Translations under genes and position numbers: made by a program
Assembly (NCBI RefSeq): GCF_014851585.1
Contig: NZ_JACVAB010000002.1
Location: 682,001 to 746,000 of the forward strand
DNA from: Agrobacterium sp. AGB01
GTDB taxonomy: Bacteria; Pseudomonadota; Alphaproteobacteria; Rhizobiales; Rhizobiaceae
Direction of reading: 5' to 3'
Length of the DNA: 64,000 nt
The notes under the pieces: generated by a model
What the model was told of the DNA's origin: nothing
Database searches by the model: none
What the model saw: the letters and a program-made list of their open reading frames with translations, nothing else
Shown: positions 1-8,954 of the stretch, one piece after another
Layout: every line of letters starts with the position of its first letter
Numbering within the stretch: the stretch's first letter is position 1

Positions 1-2
1 AC

Positions 3-1922
3 GACAATATCGATGCTGAACTGCGTGACGCCTGTGAAGACGTGGTGCTGAACCGTCGTGACGATGCCACTGAGCGACTGCTGGAAATTGCAGAACGTTT
101 CCGTGGTTCTGGTGCCAAGGAAGCCAAGGTGCAGGACCTGTCCTGGCGTGAGTTGCCGGTTGAAAAGCGCCTGTCGCATGCGCTGGTCAATGGCATTACC
201 GATTATATCGATGCCGATACCGAGGAAGCACGCCAGAAGGCTGAGCGTCCGCTGCACGTTATCGAAGGCCCGTTGATGGCCGGCATGAATGTGGTGGGTG
301 ACCTGTTTGGTGCCGGCAAGATGTTCCTGCCGCAGGTGGTGAAATCCGCCCGTGTCATGAAACAGGCCGTGGCCGTGTTGTTGCCATACATGGAAGAAGA
401 GAAGCGTCTGAATGGCGGTTCTGAACGTAGTGCTGCCGGCAAGGTGCTGATGGCGACCGTGAAGGGCGACGTACACGACATCGGCAAGAACATTGTCGGC
501 GTCGTGCTGGCCTGTAACAACTATGAGATCATAGATCTTGGCGTGATGGTGCCGACCTCGAAAATTCTGGAAACGGCGATTGCTGAAAAGGTCGATGTCA
601 TCGGTCTTTCCGGCCTGATCACGCCGTCACTGGACGAGATGGTGCATGTTGCTGCCGAAATGGAGCGGCAGGGTTTTGACATCCCACTGCTGATCGGTGG
701 CGCAACCACCAGCCGTGTGCACACGGCCGTGAAGATCCACCCGCGTTATGAGAAGGGGCAGGCGATTTACGTCACCGATGCTTCTCGTGCCGTAGGCGTG
801 GTGTCGGCGTTGCTGTCCAACGAGCAGAAGCCTGCCTATATCGATGGCATTCGCGGTGAATACGCCAAAGTTGCCGAAGCCCATGCCCGTAACGAGCGTG
901 AGAAGTTGCGCCTACCGTTGCAGCGTGCCCGTGATAATGCCCACAAGGTTGACTGGAGCGATTACAAGCCGGTCAAACCGCAGTTCTATGGCACCAAGGT
1001 GTTCGAGAGCTACGACCTTGAGGAATTGTCGCGTTACATTGACTGGACCCCATTCTTCCAGACATGGGAACTGAAAGGCCGCTACCCGGCGATCCTCGAC
1101 GATGAAAAGCAGGGTGAGGCCGCACGCCAGCTTTATGCTGACGCACAAGCCATGCTCAAGAAGATCATTGATGAGAAGTGGTTCCGTCCGCGGGCTGTTA
1201 TCGGTTTCTGGCCTGCCAATACTGTTGGTGACGATATCCGCTTGTTTACCGATGAAAGCCGCGCGGAGGAATTGGCGACGTTCTTCACTCTGCGTCAGCA
1301 GTTGTCCAAGCGCGACGGTCGTCCGAATGTGGCGCTATCTGACTTCGTGGCACCAAAGGACAGCGGCGTTGAGGACTATGTCGGCGGTTTCGTTGTCACG
1401 GCTGGTATCGAGGAAGTGGCGATTGCCGAACGGTTTGAGCGCGCCAACGACGACTATTCGTCCATTCTCGTAAAGGCGCTGGCAGACCGTTTTGCCGAAG
1501 CCTTTGCCGAGTGCATGCATGAACGTGTGCGCAAGGAGTTCTGGGGATATGCCAAGGACGAGAGCCTCAGCAATGAAGATCTGGTCGGTGAAGCCTATGC
1601 CGGTATTCGCCCGGCGCCGGGTTATCCTGCCCAGCCGGATCACACCGAAAAGAAAACGCTGTTCGAACTTTTGGACGCGACAAATGCCGCCGGTGTCGAG
1701 TTGACCGAGAGCTACGCCATGTGGCCGGGTTCTTCCGTGTCCGGCATCTATATCGGCCATCCTGAAAGCTACTATTTCGGCGTTGCCAAGGTAGAGCGCG
1801 ATCAGGTTCACGACTATGCGGCGCGCAAGGGCATGCCGGTTGTCGAGGTTGAGCGTTGGCTTGGACCGGTGCTGAACTATGTGCCGACCAATGGCGACGA
1901 CGACGTGGAAAATGCGGCCTGA
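3..1922 (+). CDS. metH: Methionine synthase, cobalamin-dependent, C-terminal half (5' truncated)
   Basis: The reading frame is already open at base 3, so only the last 639 residues are present (full MetH is about 1,250). The homocysteine and most of the methyltetrahydrofolate domains lie off the window. What remains is the B12 cap and B12-binding module, with the motif [11 protein letters not shown] whose His (codon 474-476) is the lower axial cobalt ligand, followed by GLSGL and GGATTS. After that comes the SAM-dependent reactivation domain with [15 protein letters not shown] and the tail [11 protein letters not shown]. The enzyme transfers a methyl group from methyl-THF to homocysteine in the cytoplasm. 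metF, which supplies its substrate, is on the same strand 33 kb away. The stop is followed by a hairpin terminator. The family call is secure. Confidence 0.97.
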   Translation, partial: DNIDAELRDACEDVVLNRRDDATERLLEIAERFRGSGAKEAKVQDLSWRELPVEKRLSHALVNGITDYIDADTEEARQKAERPLHVIEGPLMAGMNVVGDLFGAGKMFLPQVVKSARVMKQAVAVLLPYMEEEKRLNGGSERSAAGKVLMATVKGDVHDIGKNIVGVVLACNNYEIIDLGVMVPTSKILETAIAEKVDVIGLSGLITPSLDEMVHVAAEMERQGFDIPLLIGGATTSRVHTAVKIHPRYEKGQAIYVTDASRAVGVVSALLSNEQKPAYIDGIRGEYAKVAEAHARNEREKLRLPLQRARDNAHKVDWSDYKPVKPQFYGTKVFESYDLEELSRYIDWTPFFQTWELKGRYPAILDDEKQGEAARQLYADAQAMLKKIIDEKWFRPRAVIGFWPANTVGDDIRLFTDESRAEELATFFTLRQQLSKRDGRPNVALSDFVAPKDSGVEDYVGGFVVTAGIEEVAIAERFERANDDYSSILVKALADRFAEAFAECMHERVRKEFWGYAKDESLSNEDLVGEAYAGIRPAPGYPAQPDHTEKKTLFELLDATNAAGVELTESYAMWPGSSVSGIYIGHPESYYFGVAKVERDQVHDYAARKGMPVVEVERWLGPVLNYVPTNGDDDVENAA

Positions 1923-1985
1923 GAGTTTGCGTCAGGCCGTTGAAGATCTGAGTCCGGTTTTATCGACAAGGCATTGAAGGAAAAG

Positions 1986-2016
1986 AAAAAGGCGCGAAAA
2001 ACTTCGCGCCTTTTTT
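1986..2016. terminator. Bidirectional intrinsic terminator between metH and the MHS transporter gene
   Basis: A GC-rich stem GGCGCGAA/TTCGCGCC with loop AAAC is flanked by an A-run on the left and a T6 run on the right, so it can end transcripts from both converging genes. It lies 64 bp after the metH stop and 57 bp beyond the end of the minus-strand gene. Confidence 0.9.
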
Positions 2017-2072
2017 GTTGCCTCAAAGACTGTGTCGGCCCCGCCCTTTGGGACGGCGAGGCGGCGGCCTTG

Positions 2073-3404
2073 TCAGGCGCGCAGTGTTTCCAGTTCCTCG
2101 ATGCCGACATGGCTTTCCACCTCGTCACCACGCAGATGCAGGTAGACACCAATGGCAAAGGCCAGAACGGCGATGAACACCAGATACCAGGCGTGAGCCA
2201 TCGGGGTGTAGGCGAGCGCGGTAGTGACGGCAACTGGTGTCAGGCCGCCAAAGATCGCGTAGGAGACATTGTAGGCGAAGGACATGCCGGAGAAACGCAC
2301 CGATGCCGGGAAGGCACGGACCATCACGTATGGTACTGCGCCGACGATGCCGACCGAGAAGCCCATAACCGCGTAAAGGCCGAACAGGGCGGTGAGCGAG
2401 ATACCGGCAAAGCTGTAGAACGTGAAAGTCGCAATACCGAAAAACACGCTGGCGCCCATGAAGAAACGGCCACTGCCGATCTTGTCGACCAGTGCACCGG
2501 CCAGAATGACACCGATGATCAGGAATAGCGTTCCAAAGCTGGTGGCAGCCAGTGACTCAAGCGCCGAGTAGCCATAAAGCTTCTGCAGGAAAGTAGCGGT
2601 CATCAGTGTCGTGACGACGATTGCCGCAGACAGAACCCAGGTCAGCAGGGCAGAAATGATGACGCCGCGTCTGTGGTTCTTCAAAACGGTGCCAAGTGGC
2701 AGGTCGCGCGACAGCGACTTCGACTTCTTCATCTCGTTGAAGATCGGGGTCTCCTCGAGCCAACGGCGCAGGTAAACGGCAACGAGGCCGAAGATGCCAC
2801 CAATGAAGAACGGAATGCGCCAAGCGTAAGCGGCAACTTCCTCAGGCGTGAAAATGCTGTTGATGGCGGTCGCGATGAGCGAACCTAGCATGATGCCGAG
2901 CGACAGACCGGAGGTCAAGAAACCGCAGGCGAGGCCAACACGGCGGAATGGCACGTGTTCAGACACGAATGTCCAGGCGCCCGGTACTTCGCCACCAATG
3001 GCAGCACCCTGCAACATGCGCAGGATAACCAGCATGATCGGTGCCGCAATGCCAATTGATGCATAGGTTGGCATCAGCGCCATGCCGAGCGTGGAAAGCG
3101 CCATCAGCAGAATGGAGAAAGCAAACACACGCTTGCGGCCATAACGGTCACCGAAATGGGCAAGTACGATGCCACCGATCGGTCGGATCAGATAACCGGC
3201 GGCAAAAATACCGAAGGTCTGGATCATGATCACCGAGTCCGACATGTCGGCCGGGAAGAACAGGTGGCCGATGACGGTGGCGAAAAAGACGAAAATGATG
3301 AAATCGTAAAATTCAAGCGCGCCGCCAAGGGCGGACAGGCCGAGTGTACGGTAATCCTGTGAATTCAGGGGGCGGGCAGCCGCCGGTGTCGTGGTGGGAG
3401 ACAT
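2073..3404 (-). CDS. MFS transporter, metabolite:H+ symporter (MHS) family
   Basis: A 443-residue inner-membrane carrier. The N-terminus LGGALEFYDFIIFVFFATVIG is the typical first helix of MHS (ProP/KgtP/ShiA-like) symporters. It is followed by the loop 2-3 signature GDRYGRKR, the IGGEVPGAWTFVSEH stretch of helix 5, and about twelve hydrophobic segments. The frame extends 71 codons further upstream, but the ATG at 3404 is preferred: it is preceded by GAAGAGAAC and gives the usual family N-terminus, while the extension is polar and unlike the family. The substrate (an organic acid or betaine-type compound in relatives) cannot be read from the sequence. It appears to be a single gene. Confidence 0.88.
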   Translation of the reverse strand: MSPTTTPAAARPLNSQDYRTLGLSALGGALEFYDFIIFVFFATVIGHLFFPADMSDSVIMIQTFGIFAAGYLIRPIGGIVLAHFGDRYGRKRVFAFSILLMALSTLGMALMPTYASIGIAAPIMLVILRMLQGAAIGGEVPGAWTFVSEHVPFRRVGLACGFLTSGLSLGIMLGSLIATAINSIFTPEEVAAYAWRIPFFIGGIFGLVAVYLRRWLEETPIFNEMKKSKSLSRDLPLGTVLKNHRRGVIISALLTWVLSAAIVVTTLMTATFLQKLYGYSALESLAATSFGTLFLIIGVILAGALVDKIGSGRFFMGASVFFGIATFTFYSFAGISLTALFGLYAVMGFSVGIVGAVPYVMVRAFPASVRFSGMSFAYNVSYAIFGGLTPVAVTTALAYTPMAHAWYLVFIAVLAFAIGVYLHLRGDEVESHVGIEELETLRA

Positions 3405-3653
3405 AATGATGCCGTTCTCTTCGTAGGTGACCCCACGCAACCCGCCGCTCGTTTGAATTATGTCATGGCAATGGATTGCGCATACAACATTGAGGAGACT
3501 GTCCGGCGCATGGTGCCATGGGCGGATTGTCTGAAACTCACTGTCCGGGCGGTTGAATGCGGTATCGTCAGGGGGATTACAAGCAGTTTCTGGCCGCTTT
3601 TGCCCGACGGTGGACAAAAGCGGCGTAAAGCCAGTTTAAATCGATTGTATTTC

Positions 3654-4715
3654 CTACTCGCGGATAACGAGAAGGTCGCGTGCGTCGAAATACAAGGTCA
3701 CGACAGAATCATGTTCTGGTGGCTGCATGCCGGGATTATTGAACATGTCGAACGAGATTTTGTGACCGGCGACATCCAGACGCGTACGGATGACCGAGCC
3801 AAGGAAGTTGCTGCTTAGCACCTTTCCGGAAATCGACGAGTCCTTGTTTTCCGATGCAGACAGCGTTCCTGCTTCCGGGCGAAGCGCGAGCGAAATCTTA
3901 TCGCCCTGTTTGTGAGTGGCAATTGGTTCTGCCAACTTCAGTGTCGTTTCGCCGATCTTGACCGTGGCGCTGGCCGGATCAACCACCGTTGCCTCAAGGA
4001 TATTGAGCGTGCCGACGAAGGATGCCACAAAGCGGGTTTCCGGCTTGTTGTAAACCTCAAACGGCGTGCCGATCTGGTCTGCACGGCCGGCATTCATCAC
4101 CACGATGCGGTCGGAAATCGACAAGGCCTCTTCCTGATCGTGGGTCACGAAAATGGTGGTGATGCCTAGCTGACGCTGGATCTGGCGAATTTCTTCACGC
4201 AGCGACACGCGGATCTTGGCGTCGAGAGCCGAGAGCGGTTCGTCGAGCAGCAGCACTTCCGGCTTTGGCGCAAGAGCACGGGCCAAGGCAACACGCTGCT
4301 GCTGACCACCGGACATCTGATAGGGGTAACGGTCTGCCAGATGTTCGAGGTGAATGAGCGCCAGCATTTCCTTGACGCGTGCGTCGATCTCGCTCTTTGG
4401 CTTGCCGGCGACCTTGAGGCCGAATGCGACGTTTTCAAACACGTTCATGTTTGGAAACAGGGCGTAGGCCTGAAACACCATGCCAATGTTGCGTTGGTTT
4501 GGCCGCAATGTCGTCTGGTTGCGACCGTTGATGACGATGTCACCGTCGCTGGGTGTCTCGAAACCGGCGATCATGCGCAGGATGGTGGTCTTGCCGCATC
4601 CCGATGGGCCGAGGAACGAGATGAACTCACCTTTTTCGATCGCCATGTTGAAGTCATGGACGACCTGCACCGGGCCAAAAGATTTTTTAATGTTCTGAAG
4701 TGTCAAAAAGCTCAT
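3654..4715 (-). CDS. ABC transporter ATP-binding protein (PotA/FbpC-like), last gene of the import operon
   Basis: This 353-residue ATPase has Walker A GPSGCGKTT, Q-loop MVFQAYALFP, signature MSGGQQQR, Walker B VLLLDEPLSALD and the H-loop FVTHD. A C-terminal TOBE-type regulatory region (from about residue 235, FVASFVGTLNILEA) is typical of the spermidine/ferric/phosphonate importers. It starts 10 bp after the second permease and is fed by the operon beginning at the binding protein at 7599. It powers uptake at the cytoplasmic face. Substrate assignment depends on the neighbours, which suggest an amine or amino alcohol. This is inference. Confidence 0.93.
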   Translation of the reverse strand: MSFLTLQNIKKSFGPVQVVHDFNMAIEKGEFISFLGPSGCGKTTILRMIAGFETPSDGDIVINGRNQTTLRPNQRNIGMVFQAYALFPNMNVFENVAFGLKVAGKPKSEIDARVKEMLALIHLEHLADRYPYQMSGGQQQRVALARALAPKPEVLLLDEPLSALDAKIRVSLREEIRQIQRQLGITTIFVTHDQEEALSISDRIVVMNAGRADQIGTPFEVYNKPETRFVASFVGTLNILEATVVDPASATVKIGETTLKLAEPIATHKQGDKISLALRPEAGTLSASENKDSSISGKVLSSNFLGSVIRTRLDVAGHKISFDMFNNPGMQPPEHDSVVTLYFDARDLLVIRE

Positions 4716-4725
4716 AAAATCTTCC

Positions 4726-5508
4726 TCAGGCCTTTGGAGGCGCGCCCTTCTGGTAGCGTGAGACGAGTTGGATCAGACCAAGGCAACCCCATGTAATGCC
4801 GAAGGAAATCACGGCAAGGGCGGCAGGCTCATAAGCGCGGTTGGCGCCGAGCAACTGCATGTAAGGTCCGAAGGCGGGGCGGTTCAAAAGCGCTGCCATG
4901 GTGAATTCACCAATGACGATGGCAAAGGTCAGGAATGCGCCTGACAGGACGGCAACGAGCACGTTTGGCAGGATGATGCGCGACAGGATGGTAAACCATC
5001 CCGCACCCAGGCTCTGGGCGGCTTCAGTCAGTGTGCCGATATCGATGGTACGCAGACCCGTATCGACGGCACGATACATGTAGGGCAAAGCAAGTATTGC
5101 ATATCCGAACATCAACAACAGGTCGGTGCCGAAGGCAGAACCGGTCAGCGGCAGCCAGCTCGAGGTGTTGTAAAGGCGGATGTAACCGAACACGATAACG
5201 ATGGCTGGAATAACCAGTGGCAGCAGCGTGACGAATTCGACGTAAGGGCGAAGCGCTGGCAGTTTAAGACGCACCCAGTAGGCAGTAGGAACCACCAGCA
5301 ACACGCCGAACACGATGGTGAAAAGCGCCATCATCACAGAGTAGCTGAAGGTTTCCTGAAAACGCGGATCGCCAAGCACCTTGGCGTAAGCGTCGAATGA
5401 ATATTCGCCGCGTCGCATTTTCATGGAGAAGTTTGTCATGCCGATCAACGGCAGGGCAAAATATAGAATGCCGAAAACCAGCGCACCCCAGGCAAAAATA
5501 CGCTTCAT
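4726..5508 (-). CDS. ABC transporter permease (PotC/PhnV-like)
   Basis: A protein of 260 residues with about six membrane helices and the binding-protein-dependent permease loop EAAQSLGAGWFTILSRIILPN (about residues 183-203), which contacts the ATPase. The chosen ATG at 5508 overlaps the stop of the upstream permease (ATGA) and has AAGGTGG five bases before it. A GTG three codons earlier is the alternative. It forms the second half of the translocation channel with the 5505-6395 product. Confidence 0.92.
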   Translation of the reverse strand: MKRIFAWGALVFGILYFALPLIGMTNFSMKMRRGEYSFDAYAKVLGDPRFQETFSYSVMMALFTIVFGVLLVVPTAYWVRLKLPALRPYVEFVTLLPLVIPAIVIVFGYIRLYNTSSWLPLTGSAFGTDLLLMFGYAILALPYMYRAVDTGLRTIDIGTLTEAAQSLGAGWFTILSRIILPNVLVAVLSGAFLTFAIVIGEFTMAALLNRPAFGPYMQLLGANRAYEPAALAVISFGITWGCLGLIQLVSRYQKGAPPKA

Positions 5509-6395
5509 TTCAGCCACCTTTCACTGCGGGCGCGCAGCCAGATATAAAGCGCGTTGGCAATGCCGGTCAGTACGATCATGCCGAATGCAAGTGCGTAACC
5601 CAAATGCGGGTTACCGAGAACGTCGCCACGGATCTGCGCAAAAAGCAGAATGGGCACAATGCTGAGCGATGAACCGGTCAATGCGATAGCGGTTGCAACA
5701 GCGCCAAAGGCGTTGGCAAACAGCAGCGACATGGTGCCGAGAATGGATGGCAGCAGGATGGGGAATGCAACCATGCGCCAGTATTGGAAACCGCTGGCGC
5801 CGAGGATTTCGGCGGCTTCGCGCCATTCGCGCTTCAAACCATCCAGGGCAGGGGTGATGATGAGGATCATCAGCGGGATCTGGAAGAACAGATAGGTGAT
5901 GGTCAGGCCCCAGAACGACAGCAGGTTGAAGCCCATCAGGCGTAGGTCAAGACCAAGCTGTGTTTTCAGGAAAACCGTGACGAGACCAACAGGGCCGAGT
6001 GTGGCGATGAAGGCGAAGGCCAGTGGCACACCGGCAAACTGCGAGGCAACACCGGAAAAGGTCAGCAGCGGGCTACGGATCCAGTTGGGCAGGCCACCCA
6101 GCACAACGGCTGCGGCCACACCAAAACCGATCAGGCAGCCGAGAAGGGCCGAGGCGATGCTGATTTTGATGGAAATCCAGTAGGCGGCGATAATCGAGGG
6201 CGTGTACAGACCCTTGATATTGTCCAGTGTAAAACTGCCATCAGGATTTTGAAAAGCGCCAATGACGATTTTCATCGTCGGCAAAAAAAGGAAAAGAACA
6301 ACAAATATAAGAAAAGGAACAACGCCCAGCCAATCAAGCGGAAGACGAGGTCGCTTGCTTGTCTGCCGGGTCGCGCCAGTGTTGGCTGATGACAT
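5505..6395 (-). CDS. ABC transporter permease (PotB/PhnU-like)
   Basis: A 296-residue permease beginning with a short polar tail and then helix 1 (WLGVVPFLIFVVLFLFLPTM). The EAA loop REAAEILGASGFQYWRMVAFPILLP lies near residue 210. The frame could start 24 codons earlier at a TTG, but that region contains the terminator-like hairpin that follows the binding-protein gene, so the ATG at 6395 is preferred. It is translationally coupled to the next permease through an ATGA overlap. Confidence 0.92.
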   Translation of the reverse strand: MSSANTGATRQTSKRPRLPLDWLGVVPFLIFVVLFLFLPTMKIVIGAFQNPDGSFTLDNIKGLYTPSIIAAYWISIKISIASALLGCLIGFGVAAAVVLGGLPNWIRSPLLTFSGVASQFAGVPLAFAFIATLGPVGLVTVFLKTQLGLDLRLMGFNLLSFWGLTITYLFFQIPLMILIITPALDGLKREWREAAEILGASGFQYWRMVAFPILLPSILGTMSLLFANAFGAVATAIALTGSSLSIVPILLFAQIRGDVLGNPHLGYALAFGMIVLTGIANALYIWLRARSERWLK

Positions 6396-6445
6396 GCCGT
6401 GTGCCCCAAACGCCGCAGTTGATGCGGTCTCTTGCTTCAATTTTA

Positions 6446-6480
6446 TAAAAACCGCCCCAGCACGCAATGGCCGGGGCGGC
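6446..6480 (-). terminator. Intercistronic hairpin with T-run between binding-protein and permease genes
   Basis: Read on the minus strand, CCGCCCC pairs with GGGGCGG around a 14-base loop, followed by TTTTT. It sits 13 bp after the binding-protein stop (6493) and before the permease start at 6395. In ABC operons such hairpins usually cause partial termination or protect the upstream mRNA, so that binding protein exceeds permease. Here this is inferred from position and shape. Confidence 0.75.
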
Positions 6481-6492
6481 TTGTATCAATGC

Positions 6493-7599
6493 TTACTGAA
6501 CGTTTGCGCCGACAACGCTATCCCAGCCAGCTGTTACAGCGGCTTTGTTGTCGTCAACTTCCTGAAGGGTCGGGAAGTATGCCTTTTCGTAAGCAGCTGC
6601 TGGTGGCAGGGCATCAAGCAGATCCTGTGGGATCTTGTTGGCCTTTGCCATCGCATTGAAGCGGATCGGGTGGCAGAAGCCCTTCAACCAGCCGAGCTGA
6701 CCTTCGTCAGAATACAGGTGTTCCATCCAGAGCTTGGCAGCGTTCGGGTGTGGCGCGTAAGCCGAGATACCCTGTACGTAAACGCCAGCCAGAACGCCCT
6801 TGGCAGGAACGACAACTTCTGTCGGAGGGTTGCCATTCAGTGTCTTTGCCCAGGACAGAGCATTGTAGTCCCACGCGATGACGATCGGGGTTGCGCCCTG
6901 TGCCAGCGTACCGGCCTTGCCGATAACTGGTACGAAGTTGCCAGCCTTGTTGAGTTCTGCAAAGTACTTCAGGCCAGCTTCTCCGGCGTCCTTGCCAGAC
7001 TTGGCGTCGGACGCAAGACCAGCAGCCAGAACGCTGAGGATAGCCTGGTTGGAAGCACGTGGGTCACCAGCAAGAGCAACCTGGCCAGCATATTCCGGCT
7101 TCAGCAAATCAGCCCAGTCGGTTGGAACGTTGGATACGAGATCCTTGTTCACCATGATGGACATAACACCGTAGTAGTCGCCGTACCAATAGCCTTCGGC
7201 ATCCTTAACTTCATTTGGAATTTCGTCCCAGGTGGAGACCTTGTAAGGCTGCAACAGCCCTTCAGCCTTTGCCTGTGGACCGAAAGCCAGACCGACGTCG
7301 ATAACGTCAGGAGCCTGCGGACCCTTGTTGTCCTTGTTTGCCTTGATGGCTTCGATTTCGTCAGCGGAACCGGCGTCTGGGTTCAGTTCGTTGACGGTGA
7401 TCTCTGGATACTTGGCTTTGAAGGCTGCGATGACATCGCCATAACCACACCAGTCGTGTGGCAGGGCGACGGTAGTGAGCATGCCTTCCTTCTTGGCTGC
7501 TTCGATGAGTTCTGCACTTGGCTGAGCAGATGCGACGGCCGTGGAGGCGATCACAATGGCTGTAGACAGTGCTAGCAGGCGGCGGCTGTTAGAGATCAC
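6493..7599 (-). CDS. ABC transporter periplasmic substrate-binding protein
   Basis: A 368-residue exported protein with a clear signal peptide (NSRRLLALSTAIVIASTAVASAQ, cleavage after ASA near residue 25). The mature part has the family 1 solute-binding fold, with segments such as DVIDVGLAFGPQA and YWYGDYYGVMSIMVNKD resembling iron/polyamine/2-aminoethylphosphonate binding proteins. The start is GTG, preceded by AGGAG at a seven-base distance. It is the first gene of a four-gene minus-strand operon, with its promoter in the 298-bp gap 7600-7897. The ligand is unknown. The adjacent catabolic genes point to a small amine. Confidence 0.93.
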   Translation of the reverse strand: MISNSRRLLALSTAIVIASTAVASAQPSAELIEAAKKEGMLTTVALPHDWCGYGDVIAAFKAKYPEITVNELNPDAGSADEIEAIKANKDNKGPQAPDVIDVGLAFGPQAKAEGLLQPYKVSTWDEIPNEVKDAEGYWYGDYYGVMSIMVNKDLVSNVPTDWADLLKPEYAGQVALAGDPRASNQAILSVLAAGLASDAKSGKDAGEAGLKYFAELNKAGNFVPVIGKAGTLAQGATPIVIAWDYNALSWAKTLNGNPPTEVVVPAKGVLAGVYVQGISAYAPHPNAAKLWMEHLYSDEGQLGWLKGFCHPIRFNAMAKANKIPQDLLDALPPAAAYEKAYFPTLQEVDDNKAAVTAGWDSVVGANVQ

Positions 7600-7777
7600 T
7601 TTTTTCTCCTCTTCGTGTTTCTCAGGCGTCGGCGGACGCTGATACTTCCGTTACGTGAACTTAATGTGACGATCAGATTGCGTTGCCCTTATCCGGATTC
7701 CGCCGCTTTTCGCCTTTTTTCCGCCATCTTTGCGTTTTGTTGCAACCCATGGAGCGGAAAAATATTTTTTTGTTCAG

Positions 7778-7789
7778 TGAAAAATTTCA
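7778..7789. promoter_or_regulatory. Possible RpiR operator upstream of the ABC operon
   Basis: TGAAA-AA-TTTCA is a dyad about 180 bp upstream of the binding-protein start. A similar dyad lies in the regulator's own promoter region (8856-8871), which is why I list it. The surrounding gap 7600-7897 shows no convincing gene. The AT-rich makeup means chance occurrence is possible. Confidence 0.3.
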
Positions 7790-7897
7790 AGGCGTCTATT
7801 CCGGCTTATGTTCTCCCCATCACGCGCCGGAAGCGTTGTAAGGTTATCCAAGCAGCAGATGCAATTTTCGTCAAGGAATATGCATTCTGACTGATGT

Positions 7898-8776
7898 TCA
7901 TGTTCTGTCGGGTCTGCGGAACAGACGTGTCTGCTCGAAAAGTCCTTCCAGCGCGTTCATGCGTTCCTTTGTTTCATCCCATGAGCGGCTCTGAACGGCT
8001 TCGATCAGGGCTTCAACAACGAACAGGGTAACAACGGACGAATCCCACGCGGACGGCGCTTCGATCCGCACCCTAAATGTATGCAGTGCATGTTTTGCGA
8101 CAGGGGAGGTCCATTGGTCGGTAAACAGCAGAATGCTGACGCCATTGGCATGGGCAACCTCTGCAAGGGTCGCCATGTCATGTTCGTAACGCCTGATGTC
8201 GAAGATCACCAGCACGTCACCGGCGCTCATGTTCAGCATATATTGCGGCCATGAACTGGAGTTGGACGACATCAGCGTCGTTTTCGGGCGGATGACCTGC
8301 ATATGGGTGAAGAAATATTCCGCGATCGATCCGGTGATGCGGCCACCCACGAAATAGAGGCTGCGCTTACGGTCGGCGAGCAGCGCAGCGGCATTGTCGA
8401 AGGAGGCGGTGTCGAGATCGCTCAACGTGTCGCGCAGATTGCTGGTAATGGCATCGGCGAAGCGGTTGAGAATGTGCAGGCCAGGCGCATTGGATGCCCA
8501 GCGGTCATGTTTGGCAATCGGGCCGGAAATCGTTGCTTCCAGTTCCTGATGCAACCTTGCCTGAAATTCCGGATATCCCTTGAAGCCAAGCTTCTGCACC
8601 ATGCGCACGACGGTTGGCGTGGAGACGCCAGCGTTTTCCGCGACCGTGGTTATGCTGCCCAGTCCTGAGACGGGGTAGTTGGCAAGCAGGCTTTCCGCGA
8701 GCTGTTTTTCAGCTCTCGTCAGGTTTTCATAATGGCTATGGATGACATCCGATACGGTTGCCGCTGCACTTTGCAA
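7898..8776 (-). CDS. RpiR/MurR-family transcriptional regulator with SIS domain
   Basis: A 292-residue protein. Residues 1-80 form the RpiR helix-turn-helix (LTRAEKQLAESLLAN, then VAENAGVSTPTVVRMVQKLGFKGYPEFQARL). Residues 125-260 are a SIS (sugar isomerase-like) effector domain (SLYFVGGRITGSIAEYFFTHM, GDVLVIFDIRRYEHD). The start is probably TTG, with GGAGGGGG upstream. SIS domains normally bind phosphosugars. Here the gene sits between an ABC operon and a divergent amine-catabolic run, so it probably controls both. Which ligand it senses is not visible. Confidence 0.9.
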   Translation of the reverse strand: MQSAAATVSDVIHSHYENLTRAEKQLAESLLANYPVSGLGSITTVAENAGVSTPTVVRMVQKLGFKGYPEFQARLHQELEATISGPIAKHDRWASNAPGLHILNRFADAITSNLRDTLSDLDTASFDNAAALLADRKRSLYFVGGRITGSIAEYFFTHMQVIRPKTTLMSSNSSSWPQYMLNMSAGDVLVIFDIRRYEHDMATLAEVAHANGVSILLFTDQWTSPVAKHALHTFRVRIEAPSAWDSSVVTLFVVEALIEAVQSRSWDETKERMNALEGLFEQTRLFRRPDRT

Positions 8777-8855
8777 ATTGTTCCCCCTCCGGTCTTTTTG
8801 CCGGTCTGGATTTGCAGATTAACAATGGGGATGTTGGGGGAGTCAATCGAAAACT

Positions 8856-8871
8856 TGAAAAGATTTTTTCA
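8856..8871. promoter_or_regulatory. Possible operator in the divergent RpiR/amidohydrolase promoter region
   Basis: TGAAAA-GATT-TTTTCA is a 6+6 dyad in the 178-bp gap between the divergent starts at 8776 and 8955. A second palindrome AAGAATTCTT follows at 8900-8909. Placement between the regulator and the catabolic genes fits an autoregulatory operator. The resemblance to 7778-7789 is limited to the TGAAA/TTTCA arms. Confidence 0.35.
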
Positions 8872-8954
8872 GAATTTCATTGACAGAATGTGAATGGTGA
8901 AGAATTCTTTTCTTGCTGCGTGGGGACGTGGCATGATCTGGCGGGGTTCTTTGC

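Noticed and set aside
7615-7890. 91-codon frame in the ABC operon promoter region
   Set aside because: Arg/Phe/Cys-rich translation, no ribosome site, and it occupies the only place where the operon promoter can be.
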